Position numbers and translations under genes: made by a program
Notes under the pieces: model-generated
What the model was told of the DNA's origin: nothing
The model's database searches: none
What the model saw: only the letters and a program-made list of their open reading frames with translations
Origin: Rhizomicrobium sp.
Lineage (GTDB): Bacteria > Pseudomonadota > Alphaproteobacteria > Micropepsales > Micropepsaceae
Assembly: GCA_037200385.1 (NCBI GenBank)
Contig: JBBCGL010000001.1
Location: 930,001 to 994,000, forward strand
Direction: 5' to 3'
Length of the DNA stretch: 64,000 bases
Part shown: piece after piece, positions 25,297 through 34,688 of the stretch
Position numbering within the stretch: position 1 is the first letter of the stretch
Layout: every line of letters starts with the position of its first letter

Positions 25297-25722
25297 ATGT
25301 ATGCGCGAGCGCTTGCCGTCGCGATCTTCGCCCTTGCTGCAGCTACGGCAACCGCAGCGGAGGCGGCACCCAAGCTGATCTACAAGGTCGACAAGGTCAC
25401 CGCCGCCATCATCCGCGGCCGTCTCGTGGTCAGCGCCTCGGGCGCGGTGAACAGCGGCGGTTGGAGCCTGCCGCGTCTGCACCACAAGGAGGTGCGAACG
25501 CCGGAATCCGATACCGAGACGTTTGAGTTCCTCGCGACGCCGCCGCCGACCGGCACGGTGGTGATCCAGGCCCTGCTGCCGATCCAGATGACGGCGGTCT
25601 TTCCGCTGCCGCGCTACGCGACGCTGCAGGTGAAGGTGGTCTCGGAGAGCAACGCGGTCGTGGCGCCGATCGTCACGGCGCCACCTGCGCCTGCGGCTCC
25701 GCTTGCAAAGCCTTATCCATGA
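25297..25722 (+). CDS. exported protein of unknown function
   Basis: 141 aa from the ATG at 25297. A signal peptide ([21 protein letters not shown]) precedes a compact beta-like domain of about 95 residues ([24 protein letters not shown] ... [15 protein letters not shown], in part) and a Pro/Ala-rich end. No family recognised. Its last 50 bases overlap the 3' end of the convergent DsbA-like gene, which encodes its own proline-poor tail from the same DNA. It is divergent from the CoA-transferase gene. Confidence 0.6.
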   Translation: MYARALAVAIFALAAATATAAEAAPKLIYKVDKVTAAIIRGRLVVSASGAVNSGGWSLPRLHHKEVRTPESDTETFEFLATPPPTGTVVIQALLPIQMTAVFPLPRYATLQVKVVSESNAVVAPIVTAPPAPAAPLAKPYP

Positions 25723-26323
25723 TGCGGGCGAGGACCTCCGGCTCGCGCGCACCGGAAATCATGAAGCGGCTGTCGAAGATGAAGGTCGGCACGCCCGAGA
25801 TGCCCATCTGGTTGGCCATGCCGGCCTCGCGCTCGACGACGGCCAGATCGGCGTCGCCGGCCAGGAGTTCGCCGACCAGCTGCGCGTTCATGCCGGCCTC
25901 GGCGGCGATGTCGGTGAGGACCGCCGCGTCGCCGATATCGCGCCCGTCGAGGAAATAGGCTTTGAACAGCCGCTCGACCACCGCGTCCTGCGCCCCGGCG
26001 CCGCCCGCCCAGCGGATCAGGCGATGCGAGTCGAGCGTGTTCGGCGTCCTGGCGATCTTGTCGAACGCAAATTCGATGCCCTCGCCCGCCCCCTCGCTGC
26101 GCAGCGCCTCGGCCATCGCGCCGCTGCGTGGATTGTCGCCGAACTTGGCTTTCATATAGGCCTTTCGGTCGACTCCTTCGCGCGGGATGGCCGGGTCGAG
26201 CCGGAACGGCCGCCAGAACAGCTCGACCGGGACATCCGGCCGCATCGCCAGCGCCCGCGCCAGCCGGCGCTTGCCAATGAAACACCACGGACACACCGTG
26301 TCGGAGACAATGTCGATCTGCAT
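25673..26323 (-). CDS. DsbA family oxidoreductase (FrnE-like)
   Basis: 216 aa, no signal peptide, so cytoplasmic. The thioredoxin-fold active site is Cys11-Pro-Trp-Cys14 (SDTVCPWCFIGKRRL), followed by the inserted helical domain (LDSHRLIRWA, LFKAYFLDGRDIGD) and the cis-Pro loop GISGVPTFIF. This is the FrnE / 2-hydroxychromene-2-carboxylate isomerase-like branch, which works in thiol chemistry and stress resistance. The last 16 codons lie opposite the end of the convergent exported protein gene. Monocistronic. Confidence 0.9.
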   Translation of the reverse strand: MQIDIVSDTVCPWCFIGKRRLARALAMRPDVPVELFWRPFRLDPAIPREGVDRKAYMKAKFGDNPRSGAMAEALRSEGAGEGIEFAFDKIARTPNTLDSHRLIRWAGGAGAQDAVVERLFKAYFLDGRDIGDAAVLTDIAAEAGMNAQLVGELLAGDADLAVVEREAGMANQMGISGVPTFIFDSRFMISGAREPEVLARIMDKALQAEPQAQVAP

Positions 26324-26419
26324 GACCCCAGCCTAACGCCATCCCGGCGCGGATAAAGGGCCCGGCCCGGCAAACAATGATCAATATTTCGCGGTTCTAG
26401 GAAAGTGACCCACAGGAAC

Positions 26420-27172
26420 ATGAGCTACGACCTCACCGGACGCGTCGCCTTCGTCACCGGCGCCAGCAGCGGCCTCGGCCGCCACTTCGCCCGAGTCCTG
26501 GCCGGCGCCGGCGCTGCCGTCGCGCTCTGCGCCCGCCGCCTGGAGCGCCTCGAAGCGGTCAAGGCCGAGATCGAAGCCGCCGGCGGCAAGGCGACCGCCG
26601 TCGCGCTCGACGTGACCGATGCGGCCGCCATCGCCCCGGCGCTGGACGCGGCGGAGGCCGCGCTGGGTCCGGTGGACATCCTGGTGAACAATGCCGGCCT
26701 CAGCGTGCTCGGCCTTGCTGCCGACATCTCCGCCGCCGATTTCGACAAGGTGATGGCGACCAATCTTCGGGCGCCGTTCCTGCTGGCGACCGAGGTCGGC
26801 CGCCGCCTGATCGCGGCCGGGCGCGAGGGTCGCATCATCAACATCGCGAGCATCGGCGCCTATCGCGTTCTGCCCGGCACGACGCCCTACTGCATCTCCA
26901 AGGCGGGCCTCGCGATGATGACGCAATGCCTGGCGCGCGAATGGGCCCGCAAGGGGATCGCCGTCAACGCGCTGTGCCCCGGCTTCATCGAGACCGAGCT
27001 CAACGACGAATGGTTCGCGAGCGAGAAAGGCAAGAAGCAGATCGACGGCTTCCCGCGCAAGCGGCTGGCCCGGGAAACCGATCTCGACGGGTTGCTCCTG
27101 CTGCTGGCTTCGGACGCCAGCCGCGCGATCACCGGCTCGCTGCTGACGGTGGACGACGGACAGGCGCTATGA
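26420..27172 (+). CDS. short-chain dehydrogenase/reductase
   Basis: 250 aa from the ATG at 26420; a GTG at 26405 would add five residues. NAD(P)-binding GASSGLG at about 14-20, NNAG in ILVNNAGLSVLG, and the catalytic Tyr-Lys in TPYCISKAGLA. The C-terminus ends with the usual SLLTVDDGQ. The substrate is not evident; a 3-oxoacyl or hydroxyacyl type is plausible. Its last 6 bases overlap the end of the convergent LysR gene. Confidence 0.88.
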   Translation: MSYDLTGRVAFVTGASSGLGRHFARVLAGAGAAVALCARRLERLEAVKAEIEAAGGKATAVALDVTDAAAIAPALDAAEAALGPVDILVNNAGLSVLGLAADISAADFDKVMATNLRAPFLLATEVGRRLIAAGREGRIINIASIGAYRVLPGTTPYCISKAGLAMMTQCLAREWARKGIAVNALCPGFIETELNDEWFASEKGKKQIDGFPRKRLARETDLDGLLLLLASDASRAITGSLLTVDDGQAL

Positions 27173-28072
27173 TGCGGCCTGCCGCGCCGGCCGGGCCCGC
27201 GCGATCATCTCGTCAGCTCTTGCGATGAAGCGCTTCAGCAGAGCCGAGGTGTTGGACCTGCTGTAGCCCATGACGAGATCGATCGCCGGTGCCTTCTCCA
27301 GCGGCCGCCACACCACCGACGGCGGCAGGAGGTTCTGCGCATAGAGCGGCAGCAGGCTCACGCCGCCCGTCGACACCACCAGCGAGATCGCCATGGTGAG
27401 ATTCTCGGCCTCGTGCGCAGCCGTGAGGCGGACGCCGTTGCTTGCGGCATGCTTCGCAAGCAGCACTTTGAGGACCGGAGCGGCCTTGGTCGGGCTGATA
27501 TAGGTCTCGCCCGCCATATCCGCCAGCCGGATCGTCTTATGCTCCGCCAGGCGGTGCCCGCGCGGCAATACCGCGACGATCGGCTGGCGGTCCAGCAGCC
27601 TATAGACCAGACCCGGCGCCTGTTCGCGCCGAAGGAAAGCGACATCCACCTTCCCACGCAGCAGCGCACCGGCCAGCTCCGGCGAGGACTGGCTGGCGAG
27701 CGTGACTTCGATGTTCGGCAACTCGTCGCGCAGGATGCGAAGGGCCGCCGGCAGCCACTCCATCTCGTATCCGGTGAGCATGCCCAGGACGAAGGCCGGC
27801 CGGTCCGATTGCGTCGCCCGCCGCGCCGCGTCGCCCGCAGCCTCGACCTGCGCCAGGCAGAGCCGGGCATGATCGAGGAACACCTGCCCCGCCTCCGTCA
27901 GCTCGATGCCGCGGGCGCGGCGGATCAGCAACTTGGCGCCGACGTCGCGCTCCAGGTCCCGGATCTGCCGGCTCAGCGACGGCTGCGCCGTGTGCAACCG
28001 CTTTTCGGCGGCCAGCGTCAGGCTGCCCTCTTCGGCGACTGCAATGAAATAGCGTAGATGGCGAAGCTCCAT
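27167..28072 (-). CDS. LysR family transcriptional regulator
   Basis: 301 aa from the ATG at 28072 (MELRHLRYFIAVAEEG). The N-terminal winged helix reads SLTLAAEKRLHTAQPSLSRQIRDLE; the effector domain follows from about residue 90. It is divergent from an SDR gene 112 bp away, the standard arrangement for a LysR regulator and its target. A 19-bp dyad with the T-N11-A pattern lies 5-23 bases upstream of its own start, suggesting autoregulation and control of the SDR. The effector is unknown. Confidence 0.92.
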   Translation of the reverse strand: MELRHLRYFIAVAEEGSLTLAAEKRLHTAQPSLSRQIRDLERDVGAKLLIRRARGIELTEAGQVFLDHARLCLAQVEAAGDAARRATQSDRPAFVLGMLTGYEMEWLPAALRILRDELPNIEVTLASQSSPELAGALLRGKVDVAFLRREQAPGLVYRLLDRQPIVAVLPRGHRLAEHKTIRLADMAGETYISPTKAAPVLKVLLAKHAASNGVRLTAAHEAENLTMAISLVVSTGGVSLLPLYAQNLLPPSVVWRPLEKAPAIDLVMGYSRSNTSALLKRFIARADEMIARARPARQAAS

Positions 28073-28076
28073 GAAT

Positions 28077-28095
28077 CCATGCCTGAAAGGTATGG
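28077..28095. promoter_or_regulatory. candidate LysR-regulator binding site
   Basis: CCATGCCTGAAAGGTATGG is a dyad with 8-bp arms (one mismatch) around GAA and contains T-N11-A, the LysR-family core. It lies in the divergent region between the LysR gene and the SDR at 28185. Confidence 0.55.
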
Positions 28096-28184
28096 CTGGA
28101 GCATACAAAGTCTTGGTCTATTGGCCAGCCAATTCGCATCTTCCCATCAGCGGCGGCACGGGCCGCCCATGAAGGAGAACTCAG

Positions 28185-28931
28185 ATGAGCAAGCAAGTCG
28201 TACTGGTCACGGGCGCCCTCACCGGCATCGGCCGCGCCACCGCCCTCGCCTTCGCGCGCAACGGCGCCCAGGTCGTCGTCTCGGGGCGTCGCGCGGACGC
28301 CGGCGCCGCACTGGCGAAGGAAATCGAGGACTTGGGCACCCAGGCGCTCTTCGTCCCGGCCGATGTCCGCCATGACGAGGACGTTCGCCGTCTTGTCGAA
28401 GAAACGGTGAAGCGCTTCGGCCGCCTCGACGTCGCGGTGAACAATGCCGGCACCGAGGGCACGCCCGGGCCCGTCACCGAGCAGACCGCGGAAACCTATG
28501 CCGCGGTGTTCGACACCAACGTGCTCGGCACGCTGCTCAGCCTGAAGCACGAGATGCGGCTCATGCTGGCGCAGAAGCGGGGCGCCATCGTGAACATCTC
28601 CTCCACCTTCGGGCAGTTCGGCGGCGCCGGCGCGTCCGTCTATGCGGCGAGCAAGCATGCCGTCGTCGGCCTGACGCAATCGGCGGCGCTGGAAGGCGCC
28701 CCCGCCAATGTCCGCGTCAACGCCGTGGCGCCCGGCCCGATCGAGACCGGCATGCTGAACCGCTTCGCGGGCAGCGACGCGGTGAAGGCCGGGCTTGTCG
28801 CCACCGTGCCGCTCAAGCGCGCCGGCCATCCGGACGAGATCGCCCAGGCGATCCTGTTCGCCGCCTCCGACGCCGCGTCGTTCATGACCGGCCAGGTCAT
28901 CACGGTCGACGGCGGCAAGACGGCAGGCTGA
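28185..28931 (+). CDS. short-chain dehydrogenase/reductase, probable LysR target
   Basis: 248 aa, with GAAGGAGAACTCAG before the ATG. Cofactor site TGALTGIGRATA at about 9-20, with RR after the second strand (SGRRADAG) favouring NADP; NNAGTEG; catalytic Ser region NISSTF and Tyr-Lys in VYAASKHAV; closing VITVDGGKTAG. It is a classical SDR of the glucose-dehydrogenase/3-oxoacyl reductase type, substrate unknown. Its position opposite the LysR gene with a dyad between them suggests inducible expression. Confidence 0.9.
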   Translation: MSKQVVLVTGALTGIGRATALAFARNGAQVVVSGRRADAGAALAKEIEDLGTQALFVPADVRHDEDVRRLVEETVKRFGRLDVAVNNAGTEGTPGPVTEQTAETYAAVFDTNVLGTLLSLKHEMRLMLAQKRGAIVNISSTFGQFGGAGASVYAASKHAVVGLTQSAALEGAPANVRVNAVAPGPIETGMLNRFAGSDAVKAGLVATVPLKRAGHPDEIAQAILFAASDAASFMTGQVITVDGGKTAG

Positions 28932-28946
28932 ACCGCGCGGGGACGC

Positions 28947-30320
28947 TCAGGCCGCAGCCGCCGTCACGACGCGGTTGCGGCCGCTGCGCTTGGCGCTGTA
29001 GAGCGCCTGGTCGGCGCGGTGCAGCAGCGCGTCGGCGCTGTCGTCCGCGCCCTTGCTGCCCGCGATGCCGATGGAGATCGTGATATTGAGCCTTGTCGGC
29101 GCGCGGGAGATCGCGATCGGCGTGGTCTCGATGCTCTTGCGCAGGCGCTCGGCGATCGAATAGGCGAGGCCCATGTCGGTGTCGGGCATCACGACCACGA
29201 ACTCCTCGCCGCCATAGCGGCAGGCGAGATCGATGCCGCGGACGTTGGCGGAGATCCGGTTGGCGAACTCCTTGAGAACCTCGTCGCCGATGTCGTGGCC
29301 ATGCCCGTCATTGACCTGCTTGAAGTGGTCGATGTCGAGGATGAGGAAGGCGAGCGGCTTGCCGTTGCGCCCCGCCGAGGCGACGAGGTTGTCGAGATGC
29401 CGCGCCATGTAGCGGCGATTGTGCAGGCCGGTGAGCTGGTCGGTGATCGCCATTTCGAGGCTCAGCTGCACATTGTGGCGCAGCCGGTCGGCATAGCGCT
29501 TCTTGCGCAACTGGGTGCGCACCCGCGCCACCAGCTCGTTCTTGTCGACGGGCCGCGTCAGATAGTCGTTGACGCCCATCTCGAGCGCCTGGTTCAGCTT
29601 GCGCCGGTCGCCATCGGTGACGACGACCAGGATCGGCACGTTGCGGCCTTCGGGGAGCGAACGAAGCTGCGAGCACAGGCGCAGCCCGTCGAAGCCGCGC
29701 ATACCCAGGCTGACCACGATCAGGTCGTAATCGCCGCCGCGGACCCGGACCAGCGCTTCCTCGAACGTGTCGACCGAGGCGACTTCGTGGCCCGGCTGCA
29801 AGGCCGTGGCGAACCAAGCCACGGATTCGGGCCGGTCCTCGATGATCAGGATGCGGCCCGTCGGGTTGGCGTCCATCAGCGTGGTCGCAGGATCGATCAG
29901 GCCCATGGTCTGACCGGTGGTCTCGCGCATGCGCAACTCGTCGGTCATCATCTTGAGGCGGACCAGGCTGCGCACCCGGGCGAACAGCGCCGCGTCGTCG
30001 ACCGGCTTGGTGAGGAAATCGTCGGCCCCGGCATCGAGCCCGGCGACGCGGTCGCTGGGCTGGTCCAGCGCCGTCACCATCACGACCGGTATATGCGCCG
30101 TCTTGGGATTGTTCTTGATGCGGCGGCAGACCTCGAATCCGTCCATGCCCGGCATCATGACGTCGAGCAGGACGATGTCCGGCGCCGCCTCGTCGATCTT
30201 GGCGAGGCACTCCAGTCCGTTGAAGGCGCTGACGACCTCGAAGTATTCCGCCGTCAGCTTCGCTTCGAGAAGCTTGACGTTGGAGAGGATATCGTCGACG
30301 ACAAGTACGCGCGCCGTCAT
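28947..30320 (-). CDS. pleD: response regulator with diguanylate cyclase output (PleD-like)
   Basis: 457 aa with REC-REC-GGDEF order. The first receiver has acidic residues near 9-10 and phospho-Asp53 (LLDVMMPG). The second receiver (about 155-270) is degenerate: the acceptor position reads VSLGM, so it is an adaptor for dimerisation. The GGDEF domain has an intact GGEEF at 370-374, with an inhibitory RxxD site (RGID, 361-364) five residues before it. PleD makes c-di-GMP at the differentiating pole and controls motility-to-attachment transitions. It follows divK by 9 bp, as in Caulobacter. Confidence 0.95.
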   Translation of the reverse strand: MTARVLVVDDILSNVKLLEAKLTAEYFEVVSAFNGLECLAKIDEAAPDIVLLDVMMPGMDGFEVCRRIKNNPKTAHIPVVMVTALDQPSDRVAGLDAGADDFLTKPVDDAALFARVRSLVRLKMMTDELRMRETTGQTMGLIDPATTLMDANPTGRILIIEDRPESVAWFATALQPGHEVASVDTFEEALVRVRGGDYDLIVVSLGMRGFDGLRLCSQLRSLPEGRNVPILVVVTDGDRRKLNQALEMGVNDYLTRPVDKNELVARVRTQLRKKRYADRLRHNVQLSLEMAITDQLTGLHNRRYMARHLDNLVASAGRNGKPLAFLILDIDHFKQVNDGHGHDIGDEVLKEFANRISANVRGIDLACRYGGEEFVVVMPDTDMGLAYSIAERLRKSIETTPIAISRAPTRLNITISIGIAGSKGADDSADALLHRADQALYSAKRSGRNRVVTAAAA

Positions 30321-30329
30321 GGCTCGTGC

Positions 30330-30704
30330 CTACCCGATGAACCGACGGACCGTGTCCAGGAAGCTCGTCACCGAGATCGGCTTGGAGATATAAGCCTCGC
30401 AGCCGCCCTGGCGGATGACTTCCTCGTCGCCCTTCATGGCGAAGGCCGTGACGGCCACCACGGGGATCGACTTGAGGGAATCGTCTTCCTTGAGCCATTT
30501 GGTCACTTCCAGCCCCGAGACTTCGGGCAACTGGATATCCATGAGGATCAGGTCGGGGCGATGCTCGCGCGCGATGTCGAGTGCCTCCATGCCATCCTTG
30601 GTCTGCAGGATGTTGTAGCCATGGGCGTCGAGCAGATCGTGGAAGAGCTTCATGTTGAGCTCGTTATCCTCGACGATCAGCACGGTCTTGGTCTTGGCGT
30701 CCAT
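30330..30704 (-). CDS. divK: single-domain cell-cycle response regulator DivK
   Basis: 124 aa from the ATG at 30704, essentially one receiver domain as in Caulobacter DivK. Acidic pocket Glu12-Asp13, phospho-Asp56 in [10 protein letters not shown], Thr in VTAFA and Lys in YISKPIS are all present. DivK has no output domain and acts by binding kinases such as DivL/PleC-DivJ to control CtrA activity and division asymmetry. Pairing with pleD downstream supports the name. The divergent spacer to the DUF3572 gene holds an ATGGTTAG that resembles a CtrA half-site. Confidence 0.93.
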   Translation of the reverse strand: MDAKTKTVLIVEDNELNMKLFHDLLDAHGYNILQTKDGMEALDIAREHRPDLILMDIQLPEVSGLEVTKWLKEDDSLKSIPVVAVTAFAMKGDEEVIRQGGCEAYISKPISVTSFLDTVRRFIG

Positions 30705-30806
30705 GAAGTGGCTCTCCGCAGTCAGCATAAGCCCCGCGCCGTCCCCTTAACGGTTCTGCCGAGCGATGGTTAGTATTAGGCCCGAACTCTTAACGCCAGC
30801 TTGACG

Positions 30807-31079
30807 ATGCCAAATAGCATGAAGCCACAGATCGCCCAGACACTGGCCCTCAAAGCACTGGGATTCATCGCCGATTCCGACGGCGCCCTGGAGCGGCTGA
30901 TGGAACAATCGGGCCTGGATCTGGGCGCCTTGCGCAAACGCGCCGGCGATTCCGACATGTTGGCATCGATATTGGACTTTCTGCTGGCCGATGAGGACCT
31001 TCTGGTCGGCTTCTGTGGCGCGGAATCGCTCGATCCGCGGCAAATCCACCTGGCCCGCCACGTCCTGGGCGGCGCATGA
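30807..31079 (+). CDS. DUF3572 family protein
   Basis: 90 aa from the ATG at 30807 (another ATG at 30819 would also serve). The family core is TLALKALGFIADSDGALERLMEQSGLDL, shown here only in part at about 12-35, followed by LASILDFLLADEDLLVGFC. These small helical alphaproteobacterial proteins have no known activity and are regularly found beside divK. Its stop overlaps the next start (ATGA), making it the first gene of a four-gene coupled operon ending in dinB. Confidence 0.8.
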   Translation: MPNSMKPQIAQTLALKALGFIADSDGALERLMEQSGLDLGALRKRAGDSDMLASILDFLLADEDLLVGFCGAESLDPRQIHLARHVLGGA

Positions 31080-31723
31080 GCGATCTCGGTGCCGCAATCG
31101 CCCGGCTGACACCCGGCCGCCCCCTGTTGATCGTCGATGCCGACGAGGTGATCCTGCGCTTCGTCGACGGACTCGACAGATTTCTACGTGCCGGGGGCCT
31201 GTTCCTCGACCTGACCAGCTACCGGCTGCACGGCAATGTGAAGCGTCAGGCCGACAACCAGCCGATTCTCGACGTCGAGGTCACCGCCCTGCTGGACGAG
31301 TTCCGCCGCGACCTGGACTCGCTGGAGGCGGTCGAGGGCGCCTATGACGCGCTGTCGGCGCTGCGGGAGCGGCTCGACATCGTCGTCCTGACCAACATCG
31401 CGCCCGCCCAGGCCGGAGCGCGCCTGCGCAACCTGGCGACGCTCGGCCTGGACCTGCCGCTGGTGGCGAACAGCGGCCCTAAGGGACCGGCGATCAAGGC
31501 GCTTGCGGCCCGCGCCGGCCGGCCCGCCTTTTTCATCGACGACATCCCGCAGAACCTGGCCTCGGCAGCCGAGGCCGCGCCGGACGTCTGGCGGATTCAT
31601 TTGATCGGCGACGACCGCTTGAAACCTTTGCTGCCGCCTGCTTCACACGCGCATCTGCGCGCCGAGACCTGGTCCGAGGCCGGGCGCTACATCACGGACA
31701 AACTGAACGAGGCGGGTTTATGA
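31076..31723 (+). CDS. HAD-like hydrolase
   Basis: 215 aa. All four HAD motifs can be placed: motif I Asp21-Ala-Asp23 (LLIVDADEV), motif II Thr in VVLTNIA, motif III Lys in GPKGPAI, motif IV acidic pair in FFIDDIPQN. The cap between motif I and II is about 85 residues and helical. The substrate is unknown; position before a ROK sugar kinase hints at phosphosugar metabolism but this is only context. Both ends overlap neighbours by 4 bases. Confidence 0.75.
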   Translation: MSDLGAAIARLTPGRPLLIVDADEVILRFVDGLDRFLRAGGLFLDLTSYRLHGNVKRQADNQPILDVEVTALLDEFRRDLDSLEAVEGAYDALSALRERLDIVVLTNIAPAQAGARLRNLATLGLDLPLVANSGPKGPAIKALAARAGRPAFFIDDIPQNLASAAEAAPDVWRIHLIGDDRLKPLLPPASHAHLRAETWSEAGRYITDKLNEAGL

Positions 31724-32637
31724 GGTTCGGCATTGATCTGGGCGGCACCAAGATCGAAGTCGTCGCGCTCGACGGCAGCCGCGAGATCCTGCGCGAGCGC
31801 GTCCACACGCCGCAATCGGCCTATGAGGACACGATCGGGGCGATCCGCGGACTGATCGTGGAGGCTGAGCGTCAGACCGGCAAGCGCGGCACGGTCGGCG
31901 TCGCTATTCCCGGCACCATCAGCACGCGGACGGGCCTGGTGAAGAACGCCAACTCGACCCGCCTGATCGGCCACCCGCTCGACAAGGACCTCGAAAAGGC
32001 GCTGGGCCGGCCGGTGCGCGTCGCCAACGATGCCAATTGCTTCGCGCTGTCCGAGGCCAGCGACGGCGCCGGCGCGGGCGCCGATGTCGTGTTCGGCGTG
32101 ATCGTCGGTACCGGCTGCGGCGGCGGGATCAGCGTCCGCCGCAGGGTGCTGGGTGGTGCGCATGGTATCGCGGGCGAATGGGGCCACAATCCCCTGCCTG
32201 CGCCGCGCCCCGAGGAAATCGCGCTGGCGCCATCCTGCTATTGCGGCCGCACCGGCTGCATCGAGGCCTGGATCAGCGGGACCGGCCTTGCCGCCGACTT
32301 CCGGCGCCGGAGCGGACAAGAGCGCAAGGGCCATGAGATCGCCGCCGCGGCGGGCGCCGGCAACGTCCTCGCGGCGGCCGTGATGGCGGACTTCTACGAC
32401 CGTTTTGCGCGGGCGCTGGCCTCGATCGTCAACGTCCTCGATCCCGACGCCATCGTGCTGGGCGGCGGGTTGTCGAACGTCGATACGCTGTATACGGAGC
32501 TTCCCGCGCGCGTCGAAGCCTATGCCTTCACGCCCGAGACTCCGCCCCGCATCGTCAAGAACCGCCATGGCGATTCCAGCGGCGTGCGCGGCGCCGCCTG
32601 GCTGTGGAGCGAAGCCGAGGCCGCCGACCGGACATGA
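31720..32637 (+). CDS. ROK family sugar kinase (fructokinase-like)
   Basis: 305 aa. N-terminal phosphate loop [10 protein letters not shown] at 4-13, substrate Asp region [15 protein letters not shown] His in GEWGHNP, zinc site [12 protein letters not shown], and C-terminal IVLGGGLSN adenosine motif. This set is complete, so the kinase should be active. Similarity of the layout to Mak/fructokinase suggests a hexose such as fructose, not GlcNAc, but specificity cannot be read with certainty. It overlaps the HAD gene and dinB by 4 bases on each side. Confidence 0.9.
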   Translation: MRFGIDLGGTKIEVVALDGSREILRERVHTPQSAYEDTIGAIRGLIVEAERQTGKRGTVGVAIPGTISTRTGLVKNANSTRLIGHPLDKDLEKALGRPVRVANDANCFALSEASDGAGAGADVVFGVIVGTGCGGGISVRRRVLGGAHGIAGEWGHNPLPAPRPEEIALAPSCYCGRTGCIEAWISGTGLAADFRRRSGQERKGHEIAAAAGAGNVLAAAVMADFYDRFARALASIVNVLDPDAIVLGGGLSNVDTLYTELPARVEAYAFTPETPPRIVKNRHGDSSGVRGAAWLWSEAEAADRT

Positions 32638-33905
32638 TCGCCTTCTGCCGCGACTGCCTGACCGACGCGCCGCCCGGCGCGAGGCGGTGCAAGGCATGCG
32701 GCAGCCTGCGCGTGCTCGCGCATGCCGAGCTCGACACGCTGTCGATCGCGCATATGGATTGCGACGCATTCTATGCGGCGATCGAAAAGCGCGACAACCC
32801 CGAGCTGCGCGACAAGCCGGTGATCGTCGGCGGCAGTTCGCGCCGCGGCGTGGTCTCCACGGCCTGCTATGTCGCGCGCATCGACGGCGTGCGCTCGGCC
32901 ATGCCGATGTTCAAGGCGATGCAGCTTTGCCCGAACGCGGTGGTCATCAAGCCGAACTTCGCGAAATACACCGCGGCCGCCAAGACCATCCGCGCCATGA
33001 TGCTGGAGTTGACGCCGCAGGTCGAACCGCTCTCGCTCGACGAGGCGTTCCTCGATCTCTCGGGCACCGCGATGCTCCACGGCCTCAGCCCGGCCAAGCT
33101 CATGGCACGGCTCGCCAGGCGCATCGAGGCCGAGGTCGGCATCGCCGTCTCCATCGGGCTCAGCTTCAACAAATTCCTCGCCAAACTCGCCAGCGAGATC
33201 GACAAGCCCCGCGGCTTTGCGGTGATCGGCGAAGCCGAGGCCCTGACGTTCCTGCGCGACAAGCCGGTCGGCACCATCCGCGGCGCGGGCGCCGCACTGC
33301 AGGCACGCCTGGCAAGGGATGGCATCACCCATATCGGCCAACTGCAGGATATGGAGATCAAGGACCTGGCACGGCGCTACGGCAATACGGGATTGTGGCT
33401 GCACCGGCTTGCCCATGCCCGGGACAGCCGCAAGGTCGATCCCGAAGGCGAGCTCAAGAGCATCTCGTCGGAGACCACCTTCGACACCAACATCAGCAAA
33501 TTCGAAGAGCTCGAAGCCGTCCTCTGGCGTCAGGCCGAGCGCGTCAGTGCCCGTGCCAAAGCCGGCGGCCATGGCGGACGGACTGTCGTGCTGAAACTCA
33601 AGACCGCGGGTTTCAAGACCCGCACGCGCAGCATCTCGCTCGAGTCGCCCACCCAGCTCGCGGACCGCATCTTCCGCACCGCGCGTGAAGCCTTGCGCCG
33701 CGAGGCCGACGGCACGGCCTTCCGCCTCCTGGGCGTCGGCATCAGCCAGATCGGCCCCGATACGGATTGCGATCCCGCCGATCTCGTGGACGACGGGTCG
33801 AGCAAACGCGCCGCGGCGGAGCGTGCGATGGACAAGGTGCGCGCCAAATTCGGCGGCGATGCGGTGATCAAGGGCCGCGCAACGCGTTCAACAGTGCGAC
33901 GGTAG
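32634..33905 (+). CDS. dinB: DNA polymerase IV with N-terminal zinc ribbon
   Basis: 423 aa. The first 25 residues carry two Cys pairs (FCRDC and CKAC), the small zinc ribbon seen on alphaproteobacterial DinB. Y-family polymerase motifs follow: [43 protein letters not shown] and [16 protein letters not shown]. It performs error-prone translesion synthesis. It is the last gene of an operon with a HAD protein and sugar kinase, its ATG overlapping the kinase stop, and I see no alphaproteobacterial LexA box nearby. Its last 18 bases overlap the convergent eipB. Confidence 0.93.
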   Translation: MIAFCRDCLTDAPPGARRCKACGSLRVLAHAELDTLSIAHMDCDAFYAAIEKRDNPELRDKPVIVGGSSRRGVVSTACYVARIDGVRSAMPMFKAMQLCPNAVVIKPNFAKYTAAAKTIRAMMLELTPQVEPLSLDEAFLDLSGTAMLHGLSPAKLMARLARRIEAEVGIAVSIGLSFNKFLAKLASEIDKPRGFAVIGEAEALTFLRDKPVGTIRGAGAALQARLARDGITHIGQLQDMEIKDLARRYGNTGLWLHRLAHARDSRKVDPEGELKSISSETTFDTNISKFEELEAVLWRQAERVSARAKAGGHGGRTVVLKLKTAGFKTRTRSISLESPTQLADRIFRTAREALRREADGTAFRLLGVGISQIGPDTDCDPADLVDDGSSKRAAAERAMDKVRAKFGGDAVIKGRATRSTVRR

Positions 33906-34688
33906 CTTCTCGAGCTTCACGAGTTCGGCCTTCATCGTGAAATTCGGGTAGATCAGCGTCATCGACGCGATCACGCCATTGGCATACAGCCGGTACGCGA
34001 CTTCGTAATCCGCCCGCTCGTCGGCCGAGTCGTGCGGGAAATAGCTGATCAAGGTCGGCCAGGCCCGCAGCCCCGCCAGCAATCCCTGCGAGTCCACCTT
34101 GCGGTCGTCGGCCAGCTTCGCCAACGGCAGTGGCCGCCCGATCACCGTCGAGGTGTCGTAGAGGTCGTGGCTGTCGCCGCCGTTGAACACGGTCTGGTGG
34201 AACGAATCCACGCCGGCCGCCGCGGCGCGGAGGACCGCCAGCGTGTGCTGCGTCGGCAGCAACGTCCCGGTCGGCAGGGCGAAATGCTGGCCGCGCGGCG
34301 CGGTGAGCTTCACCTCGCCGCCCGCCGACGCCAGCATCCCGGCGCCTTCGAAGCGCTGCGTCGTGCGGCCGTTGACCACGTTGTGGATCTTGAAGCGGAT
34401 GAGCTTGCCGACCTTGTCCTCGCTCGACGACACCACGAAGTCGCTGTGGACGTCGCTGCCCTTTCCGTCCGTCATGTCGGCGATGAAGCGCTGCGTCGTG
34501 GTCCAGCCGGTGCAGACGTCGCGGAATTCGAGAACGGTGCGGCCCCGCGCGGCCACCACGCCGCCGGGGTGGGTCGAAGCCAGCGTCACATCATATTGCG
34601 CGCGATGCGAGACGAGAGCGACCGGTCCGGCCGTCGCGACACAGACCGTCAGCGACAGCGCCGCGGCCAGAACCAGGATCTGCTTCAC
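33888..34688 (-). CDS. eipB: EipB-type envelope integrity protein (DUF1849)
   Basis: 266 aa from a GTG start. A signal peptide ([20 protein letters not shown]) leads into a beta-spiral domain: [11 protein letters not shown], Cys59 in [10 protein letters not shown], and the C-terminal Cys266. In Brucella EipB the equivalent first and last cysteines form a disulfide that closes the beta-spiral; both are preserved here. EipB acts in the periplasm and is needed for envelope stability. The GTG overlaps the aguB stop by 4 bases (GTGA), coupling it to polyamine genes; the 3' end overlaps dinB by 18 bp. Confidence 0.88.
   Translation of the reverse strand: MKQILVLAAALSLTVCVATAGPVALVSHRAQYDVTLASTHPGGVVAARGRTVLEFRDVCTGWTTTQRFIADMTDGKGSDVHSDFVVSSSEDKVGKLIRFKIHNVVNGRTTQRFEGAGMLASAGGEVKLTAPRGQHFALPTGTLLPTQHTLAVLRAAAAGVDSFHQTVFNGGDSHDLYDTSTVIGRPLPLAKLADDRKVDSQGLLAGLRAWPTLISYFPHDSADERADYEVAYRLYANGVIASMTLIYPNFTMKAELVKLEKLPSHC

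Noticed and set aside
30705-30806. LexA box controlling the dinB operon
   Set aside because: A GTTC occurs once, but no second GTTC at the required spacing, and no GAAC-N7-GAAC, so no SOS box is supported.
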